From Trichostrongylus colubriformis (lineage: Eukaryota; Nematoda; Chromadorea; Rhabditida; Trichostrongylidae), in the NCBI GenBank assembly GCA_963978905.1, contig OZ022261.1:34022102-34086101 (forward strand): DNA of 64,000 bases, written 5' to 3'. The position numbers were made by a program, and so were the translations under genes. The notes beneath the pieces are model-generated. The model was not told the DNA's origin and did no database searches. It saw only the letters and a list, made by a program, of their open reading frames with translations. Positions 48,780 to 61,018 of this stretch are shown here, one piece after another. How positions within the stretch are numbered: the stretch's first letter is position 1; each line of letters begins with the position of its first letter.

Positions 48780-51700
48780 TCATCCTACCCACACCTTACA
48801 TCGCTTCTCAGGTGTTGGGTACATCTTCTGACCAAGTGTACAATGAAAAGCTTCAGCAAATTCTGGGATATCTTGTACCACTTGATTTGTTCGGCATGAA
48901 CTCGGTGCGTGTGGATTGGTAAGTATCTGGAAATTAAAACTCTCGGTCGATAGAATCCACATTACTTGAGACACAAGTATAATTTTATTGCTTTGCTTGC
49001 AGCTCGTTCTAAGAATGAACACTCCATATCGGGAAGGAAGAATACTTTGGCGATAGCACTGCACCTCACCATCAATGACTGGAGTCTTTCCAAGCCAGCC
49101 ATAAACTGCATAAAAAATAGTCTATGGAAGGGATTCTGAGGGTGTTGCCAGCTAATTTTACAAGACAGTGAGATACACAGCAAGATAATACCTGAGGAAT
49201 TTGCGAGGTCGAGTATGGTATCTCTAAAGGAGTGGTGGTCAGTGCCATCCCTTTTATTTCACGTAAAAGGAGTGTCATGCCCTTATTTTTGGCCCCCCAT
49301 CCTGGTTATCTAGTGCCAAATCTTCCTTCTTGATGAGTCACAACTTAGATCCTAGTACGAGGATAGCTCTTACAAGAACAAACTTATTCGGCCTTTTTCG
49401 ATTGGACTCTCATCTGATTGATCCTTCATCAAAACAATCTCACAGCCTTATCATGTACCTAGAGACAACTTCTGCTAATTTTCTACGCAGAAACTGGTTT
49501 CCATGCTCCATCTGCTTGAAACCTGGACCGTCCTCCGGAAACTGTAAGCAATCGCAGGTTGCCTCGCTATTGTGAGTGGCCACTAGTTCACGCCTTGCAT
49601 GTACCAGCTGCCACTCCAGCTTGGATTTCGAAGGGGCAGGAGCAATACGGTAGAGTATGGCAAACTAGGAGAAATACACAAATTCACCACAAGAATCGTA
49701 GGCCGTCGCACATCGGTCGGGAGAAGTTTGCCATGCCCTACGTCTTGCCGCGTTCTACGTCACGCGTGACTCCTGTGATTATTTTGGCACCAAATTCAAT
49801 CCTGGGAATATAATGCATACAAATGAGCAACATTTAGCGCACCTGTTTGATGAGCCTACTGTCTGTTTGCTTCGAGCACCACGAACTGCCATAGCTGATC
49901 CAGAATATTTGATCACCAGTGAATTTCTCCATTCCCGGCAGTCTGAATATAAGTGTTTCCTCCCAGTCTCGAAGGTCTCTTGGTTAAAAAAGCCTGTCGC
50001 CGTGACCAAATCGTTCAATTCATCTTTTACCACGGTCTTCTTACATGGTATGATGCATGACCTTACTCTGCTTCACACTCCACAGAGTAAAATAATGCGA
50101 CATTGAAGAGGAAATACCTATCATCCTTTCCATGCGCTCCATTTATATACTCCTGGTAGGCATAGTAAGCAGCTTGTTGACCTGGAATCGGATCCTATGT
50201 TTCCTTTAGCTAATCACTTCCATATACTTGAGCGTCAACCTCCGAGATCGGCAATATTCTCCCCCTGTGTGGCCGCACCATTAGCACAGTGCACATTTCC
50301 TAGTTTTTCCGGGCAACACTGTGTGCTGAAAATGGGGATTTTGCCCTAGTGCTGAATATCGCATGTTATTGCCGTGGCGATTCTCTTACAAAGTTCAAAT
50401 AGAGAGACCGTTACTCAAGTGCTCTAAAAATGAAATAAACCTTTTTCTGAGCTTACCCTTTTACCCACCTTTTCTATCCTTAACCCTTTTCGTTTTCTCT
50501 ACAACATGCAATTGAGGAGTTACGGTCTGGATTCGTGATAAGCAAAAAACTCTACGCAAGAGTTCAACAGTTTCCTACTTGTATTGCGTGACGACACATT
50601 GTGCCATGTTTCTGAAACCCATTTTAGCGCGATCGTCCATCCATCCACATTCGAACGGTGTACAGTTGTCAAGACTTCCATCGGCGTCAAATTGTACACC
50701 TCAAGTGAGAACTTTATCGAGATTCAAAATGGTACTGGTTAAAATACACTTTATGGATTCAGGAATCAAGGTTCAGGTTAGGCTGTGGTCATAGTTTGCG
50801 GTGCCGGAGGCAGGGCCTGGCTGCGTATCTCTGCGTCTCCGCCTATGCCACCCTGCCTCGTTGCCTGCGTCATCTCTGCTCCTCTCCCGTGCCACTCTCC
50901 CTCGCTGCCTGTGAACGCAGCCACGCCCTGCCGGCAGTGAGTATGACCGCGGCCTTACAAAAGCTATGCGCGACACCTTAGTTGCGCGAAAGAGGGTATT
51001 TGAGCCTATATTGAGATTACATAGACTCTTCATTGAGGCTATCGGTGAAGGATCTGGCAAAACAACGTGGTGTAACCTGGGGCTATTGATGATGGGGGCA
51101 AATCGGGGACCAAAGGCCACCACGTACTTTCCCTTAGAAGTAGACGAAAGGGAATGGAATTCACGCCTCTGCTGAATGAGTGAATACACAGCTGCTGTCT
51201 CCATGTAGTCGTGGTCTCTCATACATGCCTTGCGCATTCTAAGTGATGCGGTTGATATTCTGCATGTCCTCGCAGCCGAATGCTGCAATGGAGCGACTAG
51301 AAAACGCATCTGAGGAGGTCCACTCTAATAAAAATCCTAATGTCCGCTTCAGTATGTCTAGCAAAATCGACGTAACTCTCTTCGCCGAAGATAACTGTAA
51401 TCGCGGGTGATGGCTGAGACACACGATTAGTGAGGTCACTAGGTCACGCGGTGCCCACGTCCATACGCGCGGCGGATTCCAATCAGGTAAAGGCATGTAA
51501 AACACGCTGCCGAGGCTCCACCCTGAAAAAGGTTCAGACAAATCTGGGAGGGGCCAGGCGGCGAAGGACACGCCACCACTCGGACAATTCGCGAAGCGTC
51601 GCCGCGCGCGGTGAGCCGACTTAGGCCGAGGTCAAAGGGTGCTGGTGATGTGGGAGCCCTCGTCAACTCGGCGAAGCACACCGATTTGGCAAAGCACGAA

Positions 51701-54700
51701 GAACTTTCGACACAGCTGAGACGGAAATCGTTATCGAATCGCTGGCTCAGTGTTCCTCTTGAGCATTCTCTGGAGATAAGAGATGAGATACTCTGTGAAC
51801 GCATTGCAACTTTGCAGCCAGGATCTCACCATTCTGCAGGCACGTGCAGAGAGAATCCACAGTTCCAGACACATGCCGACGTACTTGTCAAGGGTTGGAA
51901 GATTGGAGAGACCGGGCATGCCGTGCAGTACCTGCAGTGCTGACTGCCATGATTATTACACCACCGTGGACATCAACAAAGAGCGGAACGACGCAGGCCG
52001 AACACCCAAAATTGCTAATCAAGGCTGTACAGAAAAGGATGGCATGCCGTATGTTCCTGTAGTTAGGAGGGCTCTCTGAACTAGTACACCTTGAACGTTG
52101 TTTCTGTTCACTTGAGGGATCCCAAGTGAGCAAAACACTTTTGTGGTGATCCAGCTCCAGTCACCACAGCTCTACCTTACGGTAGCTAAACTTATTCTCG
52201 AGACCAAAAGAAGCGCGAATGATTGCTTAAAATTTTGTAGAACGAAATGGTTCGAGATTCTGCCATAAATCGCGGACATTTGCCGTTGTAGTCCCGACTT
52301 TCTCGAAAAATTCCCAAAATTCCTCCCTATGTTCTATCAGAACGATGCAACTCAATTACTTGCTGAGATGTTTGTGAAAGTATTAGTATTGGACTGCTCA
52401 CCTTCATCATCAAATCCATGAACAAGTTCATGACCAATGGTTCCGCCTATACCAGCAAAATTGAAGGCACTTGGAAAAGTGAGACTGAAAGTAGTCACTT
52501 CACAGTCACAGTCACAATCTTTGCATAGTATAACGTATTCATTCTGTCTACGTAAATTTTTCTCAAAAAACTGAGATTGGTGCTCTACTCTCGTGTTAGA
52601 ATTTCGTGTTGTTTGAGGCTAGAATTTCGATAAATTTTGTCACACACATCGATATCAGTACCGTCCTTGTTGTGCTGAGCAGTCCACCCTTGAGGGGTCA
52701 CCCAGTATACTTTGTGATCGGGCTGAAAATGCCTCCAAAAAACCTCAAGAGATGATGGACACCGTATTGCAGGAGATTAGAGCCTCCACACGGGGACTCC
52801 ATGAACGGTCTACTTTTCTCCTGCACATCGCAGTGCTTTTCCTTCGCAAATAGTTCAGTCTGAGAAAAGCTGCAAAAAACTGCACTATGTCGCGCGGCCT
52901 GACAAGGGTCATTTATTTTTATTTTTTGACGCACTGATTTAGTTGAGTCAACGAACTTGAACGATGATCTCCTTGAGACTCACTGACGTGATGAAATGTA
53001 GGCCGCTAGCTGCTTTCCTGCTAAATTTCTGTGAGCCGTGAATGATCAACATGCTCAACACATAAGGAACGGTATACTATTTTTGCAACAGAGTCCATTT
53101 TCTGTATCGCTCTGTCATAACCCTTACTTGTGGAACGGTGGATTCAAGATTCCGAGTGGTATGGTGAGAGAGTTCCGCTCCGGCTGATACCAAGCGTTCA
53201 CCAGTGCGGGCGACATGAGGAAGTTTGCCCTGGAATAGAGCGTGTTGGTAAAGACTATGTCGTTCGGAAAGTACCTGCGGTTTTGACCTTTAATTTCAGA
53301 TGCGCATATCCCGGCTCAACCAAAAATTTGTCAATCCAGATAAGAACCATAAGATTTTTCAGGCATTTGAAAATAAGCAAGCCTCCTTATTACGATTGGT
53401 AGAACTGTGGAGATCTAGACGAAATGAATTGGTTGGAGGTCGCCTCAAAACATCGCATTGGGTATGAAGCTTTTTTTCCCGATAGGAGCTGTCCAGGTGC
53501 TTGACCAGGGCAGGTGAGTATGGTGGATGCGCAGAGTTTCATAGCTCACCTTACACAACTTCTTCAGGGTTGCTTGTGCGACGTGGGGCTCTGCTTTAGC
53601 GTGAAGGAAGTTAGGTCCCTTCTCTTTGTCAGTACTGGACTTATGATCTGTAGGTTGCGATGCATTTGGCGCAATGCTCAAGTACTCAGACGTAATATTT
53701 TCGCTGACACCCATGAAACCACGTATGGAGGACCAAAATAGCAGCAGACCACAATATCGTCACCATGCTGACGAAGCTGGCTGCTACGAGGTTGGCCTTT
53801 GTCCAACCACCGTGTAGATCGTGGTCGTTTGTCCTACAGGATTTGGTTCTTGTCACATAATGCGATGGGGTTAAGAAATTTGTCGTCCGTGTGCCGAAGA
53901 AGAAAACTGTCGGAGATATGGATTGGAGACGTCATTCGTCTATTTTCTTCTACTGACTTCAGAAAAATTCAAATTTCATTCTAGGGCATGGGCATGAACG
54001 TTACTATGTCTGAAAAGAGCGAGAAACAAACAGGTATATCGGTATTCGCAACTCTAACGAAGAAACAAAGAAATTATTTAGAAAGTGGAATATTCCAAAC
54101 CGCAGGAACTTTCCGGACGACCTAATAAAATGGGCTTTTGGAGACTATACCTGTCAGCGTTTAGAAGCAGGTTTCTAAATGCCTCACGGTTTACCAGGCC
54201 TTTCCTCAGGATATTCATTATAGTGTAAAAATCGAATGTATCATTTTTGTAAGCTTCAAGGATAGGAGAGTAGTCTTCCTGAAAGTGTACCTTAGCATGA
54301 GCAAAAGGACTCCACCTACTTACCTCATGGTACTTATCAATGGCCTCGAAGTTCTGGAAATCACCGAACAGTTGCGTGGGCCAACCGTAGTTTGTGTGCA
54401 TTTCATCAACTAGAAATGTATAATCATAAGACCCAATGACTGAGAACTTGGCGTCCACTCACTTTTGGTTTTAGCTTTCTGGTATGTTTCGCCTTGTGCC
54501 CATTCCAGTGATGACAACATTTTTTCCTGGAAAGGAGGAAGATCTGGAGTGACATTCATCGTACATTCTTTAGTGACTATAGACCATTCAGATTTGCAAG
54601 GAAGTGCAGAGAAGCTTCGCAAACAATAGTGCATAGTAGTAAAAGTAAGTCTTCCAGCACTCCGAGATTGCTTCCTCTCCAGACGACTTTGGTATTCTAT

Positions 54701-57700
54701 GTTCTTGATCCTTACCGCATTGGTTGTATCACTGAGAGCGACCAAGCAGCCCTTCATTGTGGAGAACAGCAGAAGAATAAAAGTTACTCGAACATAAATA
54801 CAACATGCTTCATACAGGATGCGGCAAAAGTACATTTCACATGATAGGGTCAGCCTCTACGTCGGAAATCCGTTCGTCTAAGACCGGGTGTGATTTGGTT
54901 TAGAGGGCGTGGCTTGGTTGTGCTCAAGCAGGCACAACACCGTTGAGGTGCACCGTGCAGCCGCAGCAAAGTTGCAGCCTGAGCAGCTATCCAAGGCTTA
55001 CTTGTCCTAAGAAAGTAAGTCACTGATTTGATCATCGTGTGTCGCGCTGTTTGGCGATCATTGCTGCGAGGTGATAATGTTCTAAAGGGTGTTTTGAGAT
55101 CGCTGTCGTGATCAAGACTTGTGTGGCGGCGATTCTTCCTGCTAAAAGTCGCTTGAATTGGTTCTGAAGTGGGATACTATCTAGAGATATACGTGTCTCT
55201 CACTGACGTCGTTGAGTTATTTCTGCCGCTGGGTCTCACTCGAATATCGTCAGATATGCTCAATTTGACACTCCACCACACCGTGTTGCAGCAGCGACGC
55301 TCGTCTAGATTGCCTGGATCTTGAGCTGTTCAACAATCCCTCTACCAGTATCTCGAAGCGCAAAACCTGCGCCTGAGTCGCTGCCTTTGAAACTACTGCT
55401 ACAAAAGTAAGGATGATTTGCATGATGATCATCCGTAAGTCAAGGCAGATTCTTTTCCTCACCGTCTTCGTCACTTGTTCAGACCAAAGGCGATCGCACC
55501 AAATTGTGAGGGCATACTATAGTGTTTGCAACTACTTGTTCATCAGATGTACTGGTGAAATTCATGTTGATACGTCTTTTCTTCCTGGTGGGTAGCGCTT
55601 TGTCAGGCGAAGTACCTTTGCTGCACACTGTATATGAAACCATGTAATGGTAAAATCGAACATCGTTCCATTCACTATCTTTGCACTTTGAAAAATGCCC
55701 TCTGCTGAGGCTTTCCATCGCTGAGACACCTCTAACAGCTGTATGCAAATTGGTGGACTCCAAAGAGAGGTATGCGTCACTTAGGGCGGTGTTTACCCGT
55801 ACCGTTATTGCATATTTGAATACTCCTTTAATGAACATGTTGCCAATCAATTACCCAGAGAAGCCTTCGGAATTTCGGTCCATATCTCGAGTAGGCTATA
55901 AACTCTTTCCAGAGATAATTCGGCCTCCTGAACATGGAAGCAGCACTGGTTCGGGGCGAAAACGCCTGATTTGCGGACGACATTGGCCTGCACTAGTATT
56001 GCTCAAACGAAAAACCTTCATAACTCCGTTCGCAAAGTCGTTCCGCAAATTCGAAGGACAGATTTGAGTTCAGCGTCTCAAGGCGCATGTACCATTGTGC
56101 TTCTCATAGGGAATGGCCAGGCTTTTGACCCGCCCTTGTAAGAAAGTTCGAGGCGCTAAGGAGAACGAGGCCTGCTTGAACCACTCACAAGGAAATACTT
56201 CATGACGAGCTCCGACTGCAATTTCGCATCCTTTACTGCTTCGTCCCTGTCTCTTCTAGATTTTGCATAGACATATCCTGAAAAACAAGTTCGTAGAACC
56301 TAGTGCATCACTATTTGGAAGTCTAAAGAAAAATCATTAAAGAAAGGTAGACATTCTCGAAACCGTGGCCGGGTTCACTAGGGACAGGTCCCAAAAATTG
56401 AACTATGCTGTTCCAGGAAGTGTTCTTTGTTTGCATAATTACTCATCTTACTGTACTTTGATAATCACCAGTTGGCTGGCGCATACTCTGTGCGTGTAAT
56501 ACCACTGGCGTCAGTAGGTCATTCGGAATCGATTTTTTCTATAAACTTTACGGATTATAATACGCTCCGCCCATTGTGAGCGCTTCTCCGCTCATTTTGA
56601 GTGTGCTCAAGATAGCTTGGACATTGATTACTTCTTTAAGGCTGCGTTATGACCTAGTTATGAGCTTATGTTGTAAGGACCGCCCACTCGAGGTGCGCTT
56701 CGCACACTTAGCCCAGGCCTCTTTCAAGACTTTCGAAAATTCATCGCTGACCTTGTTCTATCCTTTCCCAACCTTGGGTCATATTAGAATCCAACCAACA
56801 ATTTTTGGTCCGAAAACAGAACATCCAGTGCATGCTCCGCCCACCGTAGGCCGAGCACAACTCGGTCCACGTGACTCCTTAGTTTTTTGTCCCATACCCT
56901 ACCCATCGCAAACTTGTCCCCATGTCCACAGGTGGTTTTTTGTGAAATGTCCAAGTTCCACTTATCACGAACGTCGTGATTCGAGGAATATCAGGTAGCA
57001 GGTTTTGTTCGGAACCAGGCTATTCCTAACGTGAAAATGTTATCTTTCCTAAAAATCTCAACTCGAAGCTTTCCTATGTTTCGAGAAGTTGAGAATTTTG
57101 TTGAACATTTTGTTGAAGGCTTTAATGGATACGTTAAGACGGTGCATAAATACGAGACAGACGAGCCGCATACAGCGCTCGACGGCGTGCATGTGTTCGG
57201 TGCATGCTCTGCTCTTTATGCCATCTTCCTTGTCTTCTTGTGCATTATTTACTTTCCTTTCTGTTGCATGGCTTATCCTACTTTCCTGTTCATGAAATTT
57301 CATTCATCCTTTGTCGTAGCACGAAATATTGTATTTCGAATATAGGCAATCAATATCCTAGGTTGATCCAGATGACATCTTTCAAGCAAGATATGCCAAT
57401 GTAGATTTGCCTCGCAGGCCAAACGTCGCTCTCCTCCAAGACAACGCCCAACATCACTCCACTCTACCGTGGAAACTGGCCAAATTCGGGCAACAGTACT
57501 AGTAATCGTACTGAAACCATCACAGCGACATTCCCCTATCATTATTAGCTGCTCCTACGAAACTGATGACTTTACAAAACTTGGCTGTATTTCCGAGGAC
57601 TGCGCGAATACAGTTTTCAATTACTGGAAGAGGTCAAGGGATGATTAGTCGTATTGCAATCTTTCATTCGGTTGCTAATTTCAGACCAAGTTCTTCAAAG

Positions 57701-60700
57701 TTACATAAACCCACATATTCGAGAAGGCCACGTATAGGTATACTGCCCCACGGTTATGCCGACACCAATAATAGGTTCTGCACCAAAGTTGAGGCCAACT
57801 CCAAGGGAATTGCTGTGGAAGTGTAGTGAGTGCTGCCCTCGTGACATTATTAGAGTGGAAGATAGCTTTGAGGCTGATTCGCCTACTGCAGTATACCGCC
57901 CCCAGCAGATCACCTTCAGTAAAGCGGTAAGCTAATCTGGAAATCGCCTTTTTATGCTCAGACAGCTGTCTCAGAACATGTTACTAACACTTAAAAAATG
58001 TCTGTTTCATCATCTAACTATTGGTGTCAAAAAAGGACACTGAAAAAATGACCTAAGGGAAAGTCGAGATCAATAATGGTTCAGCACAGTTCTGAGACCA
58101 GCTTCAGGAAAATCTCCATAGAAACTGTGTTGATTCTGTGTGACAGGGCTAGTGTGGAGCCTCCCAGTCCGATCCGCCCATTGGAAAACTCCGCCCCTGA
58201 AGACCACTACCGGTAAGAAGCTTTTACACAGTACCTGCTTAAGCTTCTGATTTCCCCCAGGCTCTCCTTCACAGCCTTCCCGGCTTTTTATTTCTTTAGG
58301 AATGCCTGCCCACCAGTACTTCAGAGTCATTCTATCCCCGTTGAAGTCGCGGTTTGTTCGGGAGCCTTCCGAAATGAACGAGCGCTCAACGTGTTTGAAA
58401 ATCGCCAATTATTTCAATGTTCAGATGTTCAGAAAACTGTTCCAGAAAATGTTCGATTTTATGGAAGGATCACGCACTGTTCACTCGAAAATTTCCGATT
58501 TCCTAATGAACTATTGCTGTCAAGAAAAAAAATTGGTCACTGGAAAAAGGTTCCTCAGATGCCCCACGGTGATGCCAAGACCAACAATGCTTCAGCACGG
58601 TTATGAGGCCACTTAAGCAGAATGTCCATGGAAATTATGGTAACTTTGTGTGACATGGCTAGTGTGGAAGGAGGCTCCCGGTCCGATCCGCTTACTGCAG
58701 GACTCCGCCCCCGAAGAAAACTACCGGTCAAAAGCCTTTACACAGTACTGGTGAAGCTTTGATTTCTCTTAAACTATCCTATGCAGTCTTCCCGGGTAAA
58801 TGTCAAAAATCTGGAAAAGAGTCCCGTTGTCCATGCTGACTCAATAGTTGTTTCTGTTCTTGTTTACTCAGAGTGTCCTCTCAAACTACAGCAAAGATTG
58901 TAAAACGAACCTGGTCCGTATGGCATGTAAGTCATGAGTATATCAAGGCACTTATTGTGGGCATCACTCTCGTCATCGAAGCGTCGACCAAACTGCCGAC
59001 CGATTCTGTAATGGGTGTTTGGCTTCATGAACAATTTGCAGACAAAATAAAACCACTCCGATCCTGTTTTTTTTCTCGGACCCAAGGCTCGGGCCTGTAT
59101 CCGGTGGGCAAATTCTTTCTTCAGAAAAAGCAATGGTAAACATATTAGCAAGGACGGGCCCGAAGAGTTTGCTATACGAAAGACTGCTTACGAAAACGTT
59201 GGGTGAACTAGGTCACATAGTATGCATGCAGATATTTGATGTCAAGCAAGAAATACGGTGCGGTCCCAGTGGGCGGGGCCTAAGAGAAAAGCCTCGTTCC
59301 GTCGTCCGCCGTGGTCGGAGCCGCATTGTAGGAGCAGAAAGTTTCGTAAACAGTCTCACTCTCCGTTCCCAACGGCGGCGGACCACGGGACGAGGCTTTT
59401 ACTTCTAGGCCCCGCCCACTGGGACCGCACTTTGTGGTGCTGTATCTCAGGCAGATTCGCATTTTTTCGCGTGAAATTTTGCATGAGGCCCACATTAGGC
59501 AAATACAACATAAACGTATGGGTAACACAAAAACGCATTTTCCGTGGACGATTCCTTTAATGATAGTAGTAATGAATGATGGTTGACAATGATAAACGGC
59601 TGCAGCAATTGTAGCGATTCTGCCCAGTACCGCTGCATAAACTATGGGATTAATTAGCGGAAGTGAAAAGATCCAAAAATGGTAGTGATTGGTCGAATTT
59701 TCGCTTCGCGGGCCGTCAGTACGACTTGCCACAGTCCCTTAGAATCCGCTCAAGACGCAGTGGGCTGGTGCCGTGAAGGATCTTTAAAGACAGCATTAGG
59801 GGTTATGTGGTTATTAGGAAATCCCTGAAAGAAGTCACCTAAGAAAGAGTGAGCCTAAGAAGGCTATCTGTTACGAAATCTCGGCAAAAAAGCGCGCCTC
59901 CGAGCTGTAGAAACGGCGCAACGGATAGGAGCTGCCGCCTTTCGATAATCCTCCCCGCCCCCAAGCGACGTGATTCGTGGTCGGCTATGATGAGAGCGGG
60001 CAAGGGTCTGCGGAGAGATTGGAGGTATTCCGGGACGCTTTCTCAGTTTTAGCATGAAGCTCACTCCAGAAAATAGATGCTGTCGTATTTTCAAACATTC
60101 CCTTGTGTTTATTGGCGACATGCAGATGGGAATCTCGTTCGCACTACCCGTCTCTTGATGGAAAGGTCGTCCGCGCCTAGAACCAACGGTGGGAGGGGGG
60201 TCCTATTTCTCGGGTGTTTGGTCATTTCCATCCTTCTTCACTATCTTGTTGCTAGTCATCTCGACTTTCCCATTCACTACTTCTTTTACTCTTCGACCGA
60301 ATTTCCCCTAATGGCCTTTAAAGAGTGCAGGCTGGAAACTTCGGAAGTTCGCCTATGCTGTTGTTGTTGTTGCTGTTTCATGACAGATAAAGCTGCAAAC
60401 GACTTGCACTCGAAGCGGGCGACCGCGCAAAAATTCGACAAATCGCCACACAACCCGTAAAACCACTTGCTGGCTCTCGTTCAGGCATGTATATAGATAA
60501 ACATTCGCCTGCTATTTGTCATTTGAGCTACGCTGTAGCCTCTAAACCGGAGAAACAATTTATGTCTACAAGTAGTATATACAGCATTTTTAGTTACTGA
60601 GTTGATCGTTTCCCACGTTATAATAAGATCAGGCGGGCTAAGCCGGCCCCATAAGGTGCGACAGACGAATATACGGACGGACAGACGGACGGACAGACAG

Positions 60701-60900
60701 AGTGACAGACAGACAGACTGACTGACTGACTAACTGACAGACAGACAGACTGACAGCATAAGAGTGAAGTCAGATGAGGACACTAGTCAAGCAAATTAGC
60801 CCTACCTGGTGACTCCAAATCCTCTTCGCTGCGCGTACGGGACATATCCAATCCCCTTTGCAATCTCTTGATAATCTCCACCGAAGAAATCAGCATCTTC
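48780..60900 (-). CDS. M13 (neprilysin-family) zinc metallopeptidase, 5' partial, 13 exons
   Basis: Exons, 5' to 3': 60900-60806, 59005-58911, 56277-56189, 54526-54463, 54409-54324, 54278-54151, 53274-53128, 52484-52402, 50699-50579, 50325-50240, 50181-50118, 49942-49843 and 48926-48780. All joins are in phase, about 434 residues. Motifs in order: MTYMPYGPG, SPALVNAWYQP (substrate-binding NA), GHELVHGFDDEG (HExxH zinc site), QGENIADLGG (third zinc ligand), LPGMEKFTGDQIFW and SSWC, NPHAP (transition-state His), CRTNQ and terminal CKVW plus VG. Every catalytic residue known from neprilysin has a counterpart, so the enzyme should be active. Family members are type II membrane or secreted enzymes that cut short peptides outside the cell. 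Some 300 N-terminal residues, including any membrane anchor, are not seen and probably lie beyond 64000. The first listed exon is the least certain, though its phase fits. Introns are long and carry several transposons. Confidence 0.9.
50778..50957. mobile_element. MITE family D, copy 2 (in a peptidase intron)
   Basis: About 180 bp. TTAGGCTGTGGTCATAGTTT pairs imperfectly with the complement of GAGTATGACCGCGGCCTTA. The interior (CTGCCTCGTTGCCTGCGTCA, CGTGCCACTCTCCCTCGCTG) matches the arms of the 31996-32231 palindrome. Confidence 0.8.
51450..51610. repeat. Mutator-type MITE (family E), copy 3, core
   Basis: GCGCGGCGGATTCCAATCAG, CTGAAAAAGGTTCAGACAAA, GGCGGCGAAGGACACGCCAC and CTCGGACAATTCGCGAAG match the copy at 40148-40374 nearly base for base. 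The terminal inverted repeats and target duplication could not be placed, so the boundaries are those of the shared core. Confidence 0.75.
53440..53850 (-). pseudogene. Mariner transposase relic in a peptidase intron
   Basis: The minus strand reads, across at least two frames, AEPHVAQATLKKL (compare the mariner block around the second catalytic Asp, ARPHVA), then YETLRIHHTHLPWSS (a decayed PHPPYSPD-type block). Upstream text resembles the preceding transposase region. Stops and frameshifts are frequent and terminal repeats are not visible. It lies between two exons of the M13 gene (53274 and 54151). Confidence 0.6.
57735..58800 (+). repeat. Diverged direct repeat, two good copies and one partial
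   Basis: 58075-58290 and 58590-58800 share GGTTCAGCAC/GCTTCAGCAC, GTGTGACA(G/T)GGCTAGTGTGG, GTCCGATCCGC, ACTCCGCCCC and CTTTTACACAGTAC. A weaker third copy at 57735-57905 shares CCCCACGGT(T/G)ATGCC, then ACCAA, and the ACTGCAGTATACCGCCCCC end. All lie within one long intron of the M13 gene. Confidence 0.75.
59258..59430. mobile_element. GC-rich MITE, 173 bp (in a peptidase intron)
   Basis: Inverted ends: GTGCGGTCCCAGTGGGCGGG at 59258 pairs with CCCGCCCACTGGGACCGCAC ending at 59430, then both continue GCCT and AAAGCCTCGT. The match covers about 60 bp per side. Target duplication unclear. No coding content. Confidence 0.88.
60673..60756 (+). repeat. GACA/GACTGACT-type microsatellite
   Basis: Imperfect tetranucleotide units (GACG, GACA, GACT) run for about 84 bases next to the first visible M13 exon. 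Confidence 0.9.
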
Positions 60901-60939
60901 CTTGAAAACACATTTTGTTACGTTTGTTATGGGCAAAAG

Positions 60940-61018
60940 CTTCGCTCTGGAAAGGGGCTCGAACCCGCAATCCATGGTTTCCGGGTATATGTACTGATCC
61001 ATTACGCTACCGAGACCC
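60940..61018 (-). other. tRNA-like sequence (SINE head or tRNA pseudogene)
   Basis: The minus strand has GGTAGCGTAATGGATCAGTA (A-box-like) and, about 35 bases later, GCGGGTTCGAGCCCC, an exact B box with a partial T-arm. The 5' GGGGTCTC and the 3' part (CCAGAGCG) do not form a proper acceptor stem and the anticodon arm does not close. It is therefore not a functional tRNA by eye. Confidence 0.45.

Noticed and set aside
49330..50106. Plus-strand ORFs of 81-97 codons
   Set aside because: They lie antisense to the M13 exons and introns and show no motif.
51239..51340. Minus-strand text LEWTSSDAFSS..FGCEDMQ as the missing M13 exon
   Set aside because: It lacks a donor and the phase is wrong; the exon at 50579-50699 fits exactly in phase and motif.
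57031..57345. 104-codon plus-strand ORF with a hydrophobic end
   Set aside because: It lies in a repeat-containing intron of the M13 gene, with no splice support or known family.
59258..59732. Overlapping ORFs of 91-150 codons on both strands
   Set aside because: They come from the inverted repeats of a MITE.
60940..61018. Functional tRNA gene
   Set aside because: The acceptor and anticodon stems do not pair; only the internal promoter boxes are convincing.
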